DNA of 64,000 bases from Microbacterium sp. CFH 31415 (GTDB lineage: Bacteria > Actinomycetota > Actinomycetes > Actinomycetales > Microbacteriaceae), in assembly GCF_022538185.1 (NCBI RefSeq), contig NZ_JAKYXC010000006.1:1-64000 (forward strand). Reading direction: 5' to 3'. The position numbers and the translations under genes are program-made. Numbering within the stretch: the stretch's first letter is position 1; the number at the start of each line of letters is the position of its first letter. The notes beneath the pieces were generated by a model. The model had not been told where the DNA came from, ran no database searches, and was given only the letters and a program-made list of their open reading frames with translations. Below, piece by piece: positions 43,054 to 51,626 of the stretch.

Positions 43054-44710
43054 CCTCGCCGATCACGATCGCGGGGGCGTTCGTGTGGCCGCGGATGACG
43101 GTGGGCATGACGGATGCGTCGGCCACGCGCAGTCCCTCGACTCCGCGGACCCGCAGCTCCGGGTCGAGGACGGAGGCGGCATCCATCCCCATCCGCGCCG
43201 TCCCGACGGGGTGGTACAGCGTGTGGGAGTAGCGGCGCAGCGACAGCTCCGCCCGCTCGGCCGACGTCATGGACTCGCCGCCCTCGGGCTGGATCCAGCC
43301 GCCGGTGGTCACCGCGCGCAGCGCGTCGGTGCCGATGAGTCGCTCGCACTCCGACAGACCGGCGAGCATGGTCGCCTCGTCGATGCCGTCGGGGTCGGTG
43401 AGGTAGGCCGGATCGATGAGCGGCTTGGCCGTCGGATCGGCCGACGCGAGGCGGATCGTGCCGCGGCTCCGCGGCCGCAGCAGGATCGCGCCCACCGTGA
43501 GCCCCTCGCCGGGCGTGGGCACGAGGCCCTCGCCCACGTACGGCACCGGGGCGAAGATGATCTCGATGTCGGGGAGTGCGTCCGGCACGCCGGTGCGGTC
43601 GGCGACCTCCGTCCGCACGAAGCCGTGCGCCTCCGCGACGTTGGAGGTGAGCATCCCGCGTCGCGACGACACATAGCGCCCGAGCTCGGCGAGGCGCTCG
43701 GCGCCGAACAGCGTGCCGCCGCGCGCCTCGGGCGCGAGCCCGGCGACGAGGTGGTCCTGCAGGTTCGAGCCCACCCCCGGCGCATCGACGAGCACCGGGA
43801 TGCCGTGCTCGGCCAGATGCTCCGCAGGCCCGATGCCGCTCAGCATCAGCAGCTGCGGGGTGTTGATCGCGCCCCCGGCCAGGGCGACCTCGCGCCGGGC
43901 TCGCACGTGGCGCGTGATGCCCTCGATGTCGACGTAGACGCCGGTCGCGACGAGCGCTCCCGTGGGGGCCGGTGCCTCGACCCCGGTGTCACCGACATGT
44001 GCGTGATCGGCGTCGTTCCGCCGTGCGAAGGTGACCCGGCGCACCAGGGCGTTCGTCACCACGCGCAGGTTGCGCCGCCGACGGGCGGGCCGCAGGTAGG
44101 CGTCGGCGGTCGACGCCCGGGTGCCGCGGCGCTGCGACACCATCGTCTGGCTGAAACCCTGCCCCTCCGGGAGGTTCGCGGGGGTGACGGGATGCCCCGC
44201 CTCGCGCGCCGCGTCGAGGAACGCCGCCGTGTGGGGGCGCGGATCCCGCTGGTGCTCGATCGACTGCGCACCGGTGCTCCCCTGGGTCTCATCGACCGGG
44301 TCCTGCGTGCGCTCGACGCGGCGGAAGTAGCGGACGAGTGAGTCCCACGACCAGGCGGGACCGGCCTGCTCGGCCCATTCGTCGTAGTCGGCCGCGAAGC
44401 CACGGACCCACATCATCGCGTTGAGCGACGACGATCCGCCGAGCGTCTTGCCGCGCGGCCAGTACACCGTGCGCCTCTCGAGCCGCTCCTGCGGGACGGT
44501 GTCGTAGTTCCAGTCGTACGGACCGCGGAAGAGCTTCGAGAACGCCGCCGGGACGTGGAGTTCGAGCGCCTTGTCGGGTCCGCCCGCTTCGAGCAGCAGC
44601 ACCGAGACCGACGGGTCCTCGCTGAGCCGCGCGGCCAGAGCGGCGCCCGCCGAGCCGGCGCCCACGACGATGTAGTCGGCCGTCAGGCTGTGCCGGTCTC
44701 GCCGCGTCAC
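43025..44710 (-). CDS. GMC-family flavoprotein oxidoreductase (choline dehydrogenase-like)
   Basis: A 561-residue FAD enzyme of the glucose-methanol-choline family, oxidising an alcohol to an aldehyde. The N-terminal ADP-binding loop is [17 protein letters not shown]; then the GMC signature [15 protein letters not shown], the second signature [20 protein letters not shown], and the C-terminal catalytic region [15 protein letters not shown]. The end [16 protein letters not shown] closes the fold. The GTG at 44710 is chosen because it overlaps the aldehyde dehydrogenase stop by GTGA. The pair probably turns an alcohol into the acid in two steps. It resembles BetA-BetB, but the aldehyde dehydrogenase is not a typical betaine aldehyde dehydrogenase, so the substrate is open. 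Confidence 0.92.
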   Translation of the reverse strand: MTRRDRHSLTADYIVVGAGSAGAALAARLSEDPSVSVLLLEAGGPDKALELHVPAAFSKLFRGPYDWNYDTVPQERLERRTVYWPRGKTLGGSSSLNAMMWVRGFAADYDEWAEQAGPAWSWDSLVRYFRRVERTQDPVDETQGSTGAQSIEHQRDPRPHTAAFLDAAREAGHPVTPANLPEGQGFSQTMVSQRRGTRASTADAYLRPARRRRNLRVVTNALVRRVTFARRNDADHAHVGDTGVEAPAPTGALVATGVYVDIEGITRHVRARREVALAGGAINTPQLLMLSGIGPAEHLAEHGIPVLVDAPGVGSNLQDHLVAGLAPEARGGTLFGAERLAELGRYVSSRRGMLTSNVAEAHGFVRTEVADRTGVPDALPDIEIIFAPVPYVGEGLVPTPGEGLTVGAILLRPRSRGTIRLASADPTAKPLIDPAYLTDPDGIDEATMLAGLSECERLIGTDALRAVTTGGWIQPEGGESMTSAERAELSLRRYSHTLYHPVGTARMGMDAASVLDPELRVRGVEGLRVADASVMPTVIRGHTNAPAIVIGEVAADLLRGC

Positions 44711-46503
44711 GCCCGGAAGGCCTTGACGAGGGTGAGCGAGAGCTTCGCGTAGTCGCCGTCCATCCGGAACCGTGTGAAGCCCTCGCTCACGGCGGCGCCG
44801 GTACGCGATGTCACGAACCACGGCGGCTTCGGCAGCACCGAGAAGGCGCGACCGCGCGAGCGGCTCAGCGCCTTCGGCTGGAGCGACCGCGGGAACGGCC
44901 GGAACGGGCCGCGGGTCACTGCGCGCTCGATGCCGTCGAGCAGCAGCGCGTTGTGGACCACACCGATGCCGCTCTCGACGTTCTGCAGCGTCGCGCCGGG
45001 GAATCCGCCCCAGGGAAGGGTCGGGGTGAGGAAGCCGAAGGCTGTCCACGAGTTGATCGAGATCGTGCCGTAGCGCAGGTCGGCCATCGCGCGCTCGAAC
45101 CCCTCGCCGAGCGCGGCCTGCGTCACGGGGTCGATGAGCACGTTCGCGCCGAGCGTTCCGGCGAGCTCGTCGTTGGCGTGCGCGACCGCCCGGTCGAGGA
45201 ACTCCTGACCGTTTCCGGGAAGCGTCACGATGCCGAGCACCGGTGCGAAGTACTCGGTCGTCTCGACGGCGGTCGCGTCTTCGCGGGGACCGACCTCGAC
45301 GATCGCGCGCGTGCCGTCGCCGCGCCAGGTGGCGGACGGATAGTCGGATGCCGCGGCCGCCAGCTTCTCATCGGATCGCGGGTACCAGACCGGTCGGGCG
45401 GGTGCGGCGTCGAACGCCGCGCGGAGCGCGTCGAGGAAGGCCTCGCGCTGGGGCCAGTCCGAGCTCAGGAGCACGAGCTGGCCGGCGATGCAGTTGTGCC
45501 CCGAGTTGTAGAGCCGCATGGTGGCGACGTGCTCGGCCTGGAACCGGAGGTCGGCGTCGCTCCACTCGCCGGGGACGATGATGATCGGCGAGACGCCGCC
45601 CAGCTCGGCCGTGATCGGCTTCTTGAGCTTGGGGCGTTCTTCGCGTCTGCGGCGGGCAGTGGCCGCCGCGCCAGCACCGGCGGAGGGGCCCCACACGATC
45701 GTGTCGAACGTCGGGGTGGCTCCGGTGATGTGCACGTGGGCGACGCCGCGGTGGTCGGCGAGGTATGCGCCGACGTCGCCGCCGCCGCGCACGATGCGCA
45801 GGAAGCCGGGCTCGATGAGCGGCGCGAGCGCGCGCTCGAACACCGGCACGACGGAGTCCTGGGTCGGGTTGACCTTGAGGATCGTGACGCGGTTGTGCGC
45901 CATCAGCTCGTAGATCACGTCGAGCACCGGGATGGACGTCACGTTGCCCGCGCCCAGCACGAGCCCGACCCCGCCGGGCTCGGTCGGTGTCAGCTGCGCC
46001 AGTCCGGCCGTGCGACGCGCCTGCGCCTCGGTGACGCCCGGTTCGAACCAGATCTCGCCGGTGTAGCCCGACAGCAGCATGCCGTCGACCGGGCTGAGCG
46101 GGAAGACGTGTGCGCGCAGCCGGCCGCCGGGCGCGGCATCCGTCCTCACCCCGCGAAGCGGGCTCTCGCCCTTGGCGAGCGCCGACAGCGTCGACCGGTA
46201 CGCGTCGAGGGCCACCAGCGTGGCGTAGGGCCCGGAGAGCCATTCCTCGCCACGGAGCGGATGCCCCGGCTCGAGGCCCTTCGAGGTCGCGGCGACGTCG
46301 GCCCACTCCTCGGCGACCGTCGCCACCGAGTCGCGGACTCGGCCGAGCAGGCGGGCGCGCTGGTCGAGTGTGAGGTGACTCCACGTGCGGGCGCCGGTCT
46401 GCAGGTCGCCGATCGCGGCGTCCAGCGGGCCCGAGACATCCTCGGGGAGGGAGGGCGCCTTCGCGCGGGACGGGACGGTTGCTGCCGGGGCGGCCTTGGG
46501 CAC
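44707..46503 (-). CDS. Aldehyde dehydrogenase family protein (long form)
   Basis: A 598-residue NAD(P)-dependent aldehyde dehydrogenase, about 100 residues longer than most. The active-site cysteine is Cys338 in LYNSGHNCIAGQ; the glutamate region reads ITAELGGVSPIIIVPG, and NAD binding is around VLGAGNVTSIPVLDV. The C-terminal 60 residues (from about 535) are basic and atypical. The start is GTG with a GAAGGAGAG ribosome site. Coupled to the GMC oxidoreductase downstream by a 4-nt overlap, it should oxidise the aldehyde formed by that enzyme. Sequence style resembles uncharacterised actinobacterial members rather than BetB. Confidence 0.9.
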   Translation of the reverse strand: MPKAAPAATVPSRAKAPSLPEDVSGPLDAAIGDLQTGARTWSHLTLDQRARLLGRVRDSVATVAEEWADVAATSKGLEPGHPLRGEEWLSGPYATLVALDAYRSTLSALAKGESPLRGVRTDAAPGGRLRAHVFPLSPVDGMLLSGYTGEIWFEPGVTEAQARRTAGLAQLTPTEPGGVGLVLGAGNVTSIPVLDVIYELMAHNRVTILKVNPTQDSVVPVFERALAPLIEPGFLRIVRGGGDVGAYLADHRGVAHVHITGATPTFDTIVWGPSAGAGAAATARRRREERPKLKKPITAELGGVSPIIIVPGEWSDADLRFQAEHVATMRLYNSGHNCIAGQLVLLSSDWPQREAFLDALRAAFDAAPARPVWYPRSDEKLAAAASDYPSATWRGDGTRAIVEVGPREDATAVETTEYFAPVLGIVTLPGNGQEFLDRAVAHANDELAGTLGANVLIDPVTQAALGEGFERAMADLRYGTISINSWTAFGFLTPTLPWGGFPGATLQNVESGIGVVHNALLLDGIERAVTRGPFRPFPRSLQPKALSRSRGRAFSVLPKPPWFVTSRTGAAVSEGFTRFRMDGDYAKLSLTLVKAFRA

Positions 46504-46561
46504 GGGCGCTCTCCTTCGGGCGGGATGACTCAGTCTACGACGGCTCCGGTGAGACGGGATC

Positions 46562-47986
46562 TCACGACTGCTGTGACTCGATGTCGCTGCGACGGAGCGG
46601 GTAGCGGGCGAGGCTCCACAGGCTCAGCCCGATGAGGAGTGCGGGCGCGAGGCTGAAGCTGACGACGATTCCGGTCACCGCCGCGGCGGGCTGGGTGACC
46701 GTCTCGCCCGCCGTCGACGAGATGTACCCGGTGACCGCGAGGATGAGCGACAGCACCGTGGCGCCCAGCGCGAAGCCCACCGTCTCGCCTGCGGTCCAGA
46801 CGCCGCTGAACGACCCCGCGCGCCCGGGCCCGGAGGTGCGTTCGTCGTGCGAGATGACGTCGGGCAGCATGGCCATCGGCAGCGACTGCATGCCCGCATA
46901 AGCGATTCCCGCGACGCCGACGGGCGCGTAGATCCACTCGCCCGGCGCCCACAGCACGCCGAGGATCGACAGTGCGGCGACGGCGAAGACGGTGCTCGCG
47001 ATCGCGAACGCGCGCTCCTTGCCCATCCGGCGGGAGACGACGCCCCAGGCGGGAGCCGCGAACAGCGCGGGTGCGATGAGGGCGACGAACAGCAGCTCGA
47101 CCGCGGCCTCCGACTCGAGCACCCACGTCGCGACGTACTGCGCGCCGGCGAGCATGAGCCCGGTCGCGAGCGCCTGCAGCACGAACGTCGCGAGCAGCGC
47201 TCGGAACGGCCCGCTGCGGCGCAGGGCACGGACGCCGTCGGCGTAGTGCTCTCGCAGGCTCGCCCGGGCGGCGGTGGCGAGCGTGCTCCCCGAGGCGACG
47301 GGCGCGGTCTCCGTCACGGGGCGGCGCGCGACCGTCGTGGCGACCAGCATCCCGAGCCCGATGACGACGCCGGCGACGACCCCCATCACGAGGTAGCCGA
47401 TGACGGGGTCGTCGGCCACGCGGCGCAGTGCCGGACCGCCGGCGCCGAACAGCAGGATCGCGAGCGTCAGCACGACCACGCGCCACGTCAGCAGCCGCGT
47501 GCGCTCGTCGTAGCGCGGCGTGAGCTCGGCGGGGAGCGCGATGTAGGGCACCTGGAAGAGGCTGAAGGCAGTCGCCGTCAGGGTGAAGGCGAAGAAGACC
47601 CAGATCGCCGCGACCACAGGGCCGAGGGCGGGCGGGACGGCGAACGTGAGGGCGAAGAGCACCGGGATCGTGCCCGCGCCGAGCAGCATCAGCCGGCGGC
47701 GCGTGCCGTGGCGGGCGAGGTCGCGATCGGTGAGAGTGCCGATGACCGGGTCGATCACGACGTCCCACACCTTGGCGAGCGTGATGACGAGGCCCGCAGC
47801 GAGCGCGGCGACGCCGAGCGAGTCGGTGAGGTAGTACGTCAGCACGAGGCCGGGCAGGGTCGCGAACCCGCCGGTGCCGAGCGAGCCGGTGGCGTACCGG
47901 GCGATGGTTCCGTTCGAGAGGCGGGCGCGTGCGGTGGCGGAATCGGATGCCGCGGCCGCGCCGCCGCCGGCGGCGTCGGTGCTCAT
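46562..47986 (-). CDS. GPH-family sugar:cation symporter-like MFS transporter
   Basis: A 474-residue inner-membrane protein with about twelve membrane helices. Between helices 2 and 3 it carries DPVIGTLTDRDLARHGTRRR, the GPH (melibiose permease) family signature, and later VPYIALPAELTPRYDERTRLLTWR, another GPH block. The ATG at 47986 starts a short cytosolic Ala/Gly-rich stretch before helix 1. It lies 74 nt behind kynureninase on the same strand and 58 nt before the aldehyde dehydrogenase, so it could be read with either. The substrate may be a sugar, glucuronide or another solute; the neighbours do not settle this. Confidence 0.88.
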   Translation of the reverse strand: MSTDAAGGGAAAASDSATARARLSNGTIARYATGSLGTGGFATLPGLVLTYYLTDSLGVAALAAGLVITLAKVWDVVIDPVIGTLTDRDLARHGTRRRLMLLGAGTIPVLFALTFAVPPALGPVVAAIWVFFAFTLTATAFSLFQVPYIALPAELTPRYDERTRLLTWRVVVLTLAILLFGAGGPALRRVADDPVIGYLVMGVVAGVVIGLGMLVATTVARRPVTETAPVASGSTLATAARASLREHYADGVRALRRSGPFRALLATFVLQALATGLMLAGAQYVATWVLESEAAVELLFVALIAPALFAAPAWGVVSRRMGKERAFAIASTVFAVAALSILGVLWAPGEWIYAPVGVAGIAYAGMQSLPMAMLPDVISHDERTSGPGRAGSFSGVWTAGETVGFALGATVLSLILAVTGYISSTAGETVTQPAAAVTGIVVSFSLAPALLIGLSLWSLARYPLRRSDIESQQS

Positions 47987-48060
47987 CGCGCCAGTGTAGG
48001 GGCGGAGGCAGGCGCGGAGCTGCGGCTGTGGACAGCCGCTGCATCGGGCTTCGGAAGCCC

Positions 48061-49326
48061 TCAGCCCAGCGCGGTCAGGGCGTCGCGCACGGCGCGCAGC
48101 CCGGCGAGCGTCTCGGCGAAGCTCGTCGACAGCGGCGAGAGCCCGATCCGCAGCCCGTCGGGGTCGCGGTAGTCGGGGATGACGTCCTGGGTCCACAGCC
48201 GCGCGGTCACCGCACGCATGGCGGGGTGCGACAACGTGATGTGCCCGCCTCGGAGCGCAGCATCCCGCGGAGAGGCGACGGTCACGCCGAGCGGCGCCAG
48301 CAGCGCGTCGGAGACCTTCACCGCGAAGTCGGTCAGCGCGATGGACTTCGCTCGCACGGCGTCGATCCCCGCCTCTTCGATCAGCCCGAGGGTGTCCTGC
48401 ATCGCGATCATCCCGACGATCGGCGGGGTGCCTGACAGGAACCGCCGCATGCCCTCGGCCGGACGGTAGTCGGGGCCCATCGCGAACACGTCGGCCGTGC
48501 CCATCCAGCCCTGGATCGGCTGCGCCAGTGCATCCTGGTGCCGCGCGGCGACGTAGGCGAAGGCGGGCGAGCCCGGACCGCCGTTGAGGTACTTGTACGT
48601 GCAGCCGACGGCCAGGTCGAAGCCCCAGGCGTCCGCGTGCACGGGCACCGATCCTGCGGAGTGGCAGAGGTCCCACACCACGAGCGCGCCGGCGTCGTGG
48701 ACGATGCGGGTGAAGGCCGCGGCATCCGCCAGATATCCCGACCGGTAGGCGACATGGCTGAGCAGCACGACCGCCGTCGAGGGCCCAACCGCCGCGCGGA
48801 GAGCCTCTCCCGTCACACCGGTCGAGAGGTCGACGTCGATCCACCGCACGCGCCCGCCGCGCTCCCGCACGATGCCGTCGACGAGGTAGCGGTCGGTCGG
48901 GAAGTTGTCGCGGTCGACGACGATCTCGACCCGGGCGGGATCCGCCGCGTGCTGAGCATCGAACGCCGCGCGCACGAGCTTGTAGAGCAGGACGGTCGTC
49001 GAGTCGCCGACGACGGTCTGCCCCGGCGCCGCGCCGATCACCGCGCGCCCGATCGTGTCTCCGATCCGGAACGGCAGCTCCATCCACGATTCGTCCCAGC
49101 CGCGGATGAGCCGCCCGCCCCACTCGTCGCGGGCGAAGGCGGCCAGTCGCTCGACGCTCGCACGCGGCGGCCGGCCGAGCGAGTTGCCGTCGAAGTACAC
49201 GAGCGACGACTCGGCACCGACGAACGCATCGCGGTGGTGCCGCAGCGGGTCGGCGGTGTCGAGAGCGGATGCCTCGACCTCGAGGTCCGCGACCGTCGCG
49301 GCGGGGGTCGGGTCAGTGGTCGTCAT
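48061..49326 (-). CDS. kynU: Kynureninase
   Basis: A 421-residue pyridoxal-phosphate enzyme that cleaves kynurenine to anthranilate and alanine. Family blocks: VYFDGNSLGRPPRAS, the loop VGDSTTVLLYKLVRAA, DLCHSAGSVPVH, and the PLP lysine in CTYKYLNGGPG (Lys245); GWMG and RFLSGTPPI follow. Length is typical. The ATG at 49326 overlaps the upstream amidohydrolase by 14 nt, and the next gene upstream is tryptophan 2,3-dioxygenase; together they form a tryptophan-to-anthranilate operon starting at 51152. Confidence 0.95.
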   Translation of the reverse strand: MTTTDPTPAATVADLEVEASALDTADPLRHHRDAFVGAESSLVYFDGNSLGRPPRASVERLAAFARDEWGGRLIRGWDESWMELPFRIGDTIGRAVIGAAPGQTVVGDSTTVLLYKLVRAAFDAQHAADPARVEIVVDRDNFPTDRYLVDGIVRERGGRVRWIDVDLSTGVTGEALRAAVGPSTAVVLLSHVAYRSGYLADAAAFTRIVHDAGALVVWDLCHSAGSVPVHADAWGFDLAVGCTYKYLNGGPGSPAFAYVAARHQDALAQPIQGWMGTADVFAMGPDYRPAEGMRRFLSGTPPIVGMIAMQDTLGLIEEAGIDAVRAKSIALTDFAVKVSDALLAPLGVTVASPRDAALRGGHITLSHPAMRAVTARLWTQDVIPDYRDPDGLRIGLSPLSTSFAETLAGLRAVRDALTALG

Positions 49327-50290
49327 GGATGAGCTCCTCGGACGGGACGACGGCCGCGCGACCCAGCCACGCGGCGACCTCGTCGAGCGTGGTGGGCGGC
49401 GGGCCGGGAACGAAGGTCGAGACGCCGGCGGGCGCCGTCGCCGGCCACGGGTCGCACAGGGCGGCGACGAGCCGGTCGCCGCGCACACCGGCGCGGTCGA
49501 GCGCGCGCAGCTCGTCGACCAGCACGCCGACCCGGCGGTCGCCGTTGCCGAGGTCGGTGCCGTAGAGCACCGTGCCGCCGGCGGCGACGAAGGCCTCGAG
49601 GTTGGCGAGGGCGCTCGCCTCGGCACCGGGGTCTCCCGCGTGGATGTCGAGCGACGAGATCCACGTCTGCCCCGCGGCGACGGCGCGCCCGATCACGTCG
49701 TCGTCGAGCGCCTCGGTGAAGGGCGTGTGCGCGAGGGCGTCGACGCCGGCGTCGAGCGCGAGCAGCGTCATCCCGCTCCCCTCCACGTGAGCGACGACGG
49801 GCAGGCCGTGCCCGCGTGCAGCGGCGACGATCGCCTCGAGCGTCGTCGCGTCGAAGACCGGCCCCGCCGCGGAGTTGAGGGCGACCTTGATGAGGGATGC
49901 CCCGAACGACGCCTGCTCGTCGACGGCCGTCGCAGCGCCGCCTGCCACGCCGGGATGCGCCGACGGGCCGGTGACCGTCCGCACGATCGCGTCGGGTGCC
50001 CACCCGCGTCCGGTCGGGTAGCCGCCGGGCGCGGTGAGGAACGCCCCGGCGTACGCGACCCGCGGCATTCCCGCGCCGGCGCGGCGGGCGAAGCCGATGG
50101 GGTCGCCGCCGAGGTCGACGACGCCGGCGATTCCACCGGCGGGGAGGGCGTGCTCATCGATGAGATGCACGTGGACGTGGTGGTCGATCAGGGGCGGCAG
50201 CGAGACGCCGGGCTCGCCCGTGATGGCCCGGCGGCACGGTACGGCCGCAGGACCGAGGAGCTCTCGCAGCGCGAACGGGTCGACGTGCAC
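49313..50290 (-). CDS. Amidohydrolase-family protein in the kynurenine operon (candidate N-formylkynurenine hydrolase)
   Basis: A 325-residue metal-dependent amidohydrolase. The metal site begins with IDHHVHVH, continues with His in VVAHVEG and ALAHTPF, and ends with the Asp of YGTDLG. The start is GTG, one base after the dioxygenase stop, and its end overlaps kynureninase by 14 nt. The step between those two enzymes, hydrolysis of N-formylkynurenine, is normally done by KynB (cyclase fold) or an alpha/beta hydrolase, neither of which is in this operon. By position this protein is a good candidate for that step. The activity is inferred, not recognised from sequence; an unrelated imidazolonepropionase-like role is possible. 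Confidence 0.82.
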   Translation of the reverse strand: MHVDPFALRELLGPAAVPCRRAITGEPGVSLPPLIDHHVHVHLIDEHALPAGGIAGVVDLGGDPIGFARRAGAGMPRVAYAGAFLTAPGGYPTGRGWAPDAIVRTVTGPSAHPGVAGGAATAVDEQASFGASLIKVALNSAAGPVFDATTLEAIVAAARGHGLPVVAHVEGSGMTLLALDAGVDALAHTPFTEALDDDVIGRAVAAGQTWISSLDIHAGDPGAEASALANLEAFVAAGGTVLYGTDLGNGDRRVGVLVDELRALDRAGVRGDRLVAALCDPWPATAPAGVSTFVPGPPPTTLDEVAAWLGRAAVVPSEELIHDDH

Positions 50291-50291
50291 G

Positions 50292-51152
50292 TCAGCGGCC
50301 GATCTCAGTGCGCACCGCGAAGAGCTCGGGGAAGAAGGTCAGCTGCAGAGCCCGCTGCAGGAACGGCACGCCGCTCGACCCGCCGGTGCCGGTCTTGAAG
50401 CCGATGATCCGCTCGACGGTCTTCAGATGGCGGAACCGCCAGAGCTGGAAGTTGTCCTCCAGATCGACGAGTTCTTCGCACGTCTCGTACGCCGCCCAGT
50501 GCTGCTGCGGGTCGGCGTAGATGTCGGCAAACATCGGGACGAGCTCGGGCGCGAAGGTCCACGCCTGCGTGACGTCGCGACCGAGCACCTCGGCGGGGAT
50601 CGGGTAGCCCGACCGCGCGAGCATCCCGAGGAATTCGTCATAGAGGCTCGGCGCGAGCAGCGCGCGCTCGACGAGTTCGTGGGCGGCGGGGTCGGCGTCG
50701 AACACGCGCAGCATGGCGGCGTTCTTGTTGCCGAGGGTGAACTCGACCGCACGGTACTGCGCCGACTGGAACCCCGAGGCGTTGCCGAGCACGCCGCGGA
50801 ACTGCGCGTACTCGGCGGGGGTCAGCGTCGCGAGGACCGACCACTGCTCGGTCAGCGTCTTCTGGATGTGCTTCACACGGGCGATGCACTTGAGCGCCGG
50901 TGCGAGGTTGTCCTCGCGCAGCAGACGGCAGGCGGCGCCGAGTTCGTGGAGCACCAGCTTGAGCCACAGCTCTGTGGTCTGGTGCTGGATGATGAACAGC
51001 AGCTCATCATGGTGCTCGGGATCGCTCAGCGGCCGCTGGGCCGCCAGCAGCGTGCCGAGATCGAGGTAGCCCCCGTAGCTCATGCGATCGGCGAAGTCAG
51101 TGACGACCGTGCCCTCGATCGCCCGGGTATTGCGTTCGACGCCTTCGCTCAC
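50292..51152 (-). CDS. kynA: Tryptophan 2,3-dioxygenase
   Basis: A 286-residue heme enzyme that opens the indole ring of tryptophan to N-formylkynurenine, the first step of the kynurenine pathway. Typical blocks are YLDLGTLLAAQRPLS, the distal region HHDELLFIIQHQTTELWLKL, SGFQSAQYR, and the heme-histidine segment FRHLKTVERIIGFKTGTGGS. Length matches bacterial enzymes. The start is GTG at 51152, 6 nt behind a TAGGCT box and without ribosome site, thus leaderless. It leads the operon with the amidohydrolase and kynU. Confidence 0.96.
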   Translation of the reverse strand: MSEGVERNTRAIEGTVVTDFADRMSYGGYLDLGTLLAAQRPLSDPEHHDELLFIIQHQTTELWLKLVLHELGAACRLLREDNLAPALKCIARVKHIQKTLTEQWSVLATLTPAEYAQFRGVLGNASGFQSAQYRAVEFTLGNKNAAMLRVFDADPAAHELVERALLAPSLYDEFLGMLARSGYPIPAEVLGRDVTQAWTFAPELVPMFADIYADPQQHWAAYETCEELVDLEDNFQLWRFRHLKTVERIIGFKTGTGGSSGVPFLQRALQLTFFPELFAVRTEIGR

Positions 51153-51158
51153 CCGCTC

Positions 51159-51164
51159 AGCCTA
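51159..51164 (-). promoter_or_regulatory. Probable -10 element of the leaderless kynurenine operon
   Basis: On the minus strand TAGGCT is followed by 6 nt and the GTG of kynA. Confidence 0.45.
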
Positions 51165-51217
51165 ACGAGGCAGAACGGTCCTTCGTCAGGGCTGTGAGCG
51201 GCGCGAACGGCGCGGCG

Positions 51218-51478
51218 TCAGATGAGCTCGAGCTCGCGGAGCTTGGCCTCGACGTCGTCGTTCGACGGCTCGACGTGGTGCGAGGCATCCGGGTACACCA
51301 CGACCGGGATGTTCGTGCGACCCGAGATCTCGCGCGCGACGTCGGCGGCAGCGGGGTCGGCGACGAGGTCCACGTACGTGTACTGGATCCCCAGCGAGTC
51401 GAGCTGGCGCTTGGTGCGGACGCAGTCGCGGCACCAGTCGGCGCCGAACATCGTGATGGTGGAGGGGGCAGACGTCAT
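51218..51478 (-). CDS. Mycoredoxin / glutaredoxin-like protein
   Basis: An 86-residue thioredoxin-fold protein with the redox pair WCRDC near residue 15 and the cis-proline segment NIPVVVYPD. Such small glutaredoxin-like proteins in actinobacteria (mycoredoxin-1 type) reduce mycothiol-protein mixed disulfides. The active site differs from the usual CGYC of Mrx1, so NrdH-like or other redoxin roles remain possible. The ATG at 51478 begins MTSAPSTITMFGADWC. It is 65 nt downstream of the kynurenine operon's start on the plus coordinate side and divergent from the GT2 gene, so it is probably expressed alone. Confidence 0.88.
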   Translation of the reverse strand: MTSAPSTITMFGADWCRDCVRTKRQLDSLGIQYTYVDLVADPAAADVAREISGRTNIPVVVYPDASHHVEPSNDDVEAKLRELELI

Positions 51479-51579
51479 GACGTCTATTCTCCCGTATCGA
51501 TCCTGGGCGAGGGCCGGCTGCCGGGCTGGGAGGTCGCGCTCGCACTCAGGATTTGCTTCGCGCAGACCAAGGTTCCGAG

Positions 51580-51585
51580 TACAGT
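51580..51585 (+). promoter_or_regulatory. Possible -10 element for the surface glycan genes
   Basis: TACAGT lies about 45-75 nt before the likely start of the GT2-GtrA gene; a TTGCTT at 51553 is too far (21 nt) to be an ideal -35. Confidence 0.3.
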
Positions 51586-51626
51586 TCCCGCGGTGCGGGG
51601 GGTTATGTCACCATGGTCCCCTGGGG

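Noticed and set aside
44953..46635. A 560-codon plus-strand frame over the aldehyde dehydrogenase gene
   Set aside because: Translation is Arg/Gly/Asp-rich without domains; the minus strand has full ALDH motifs including Cys338.
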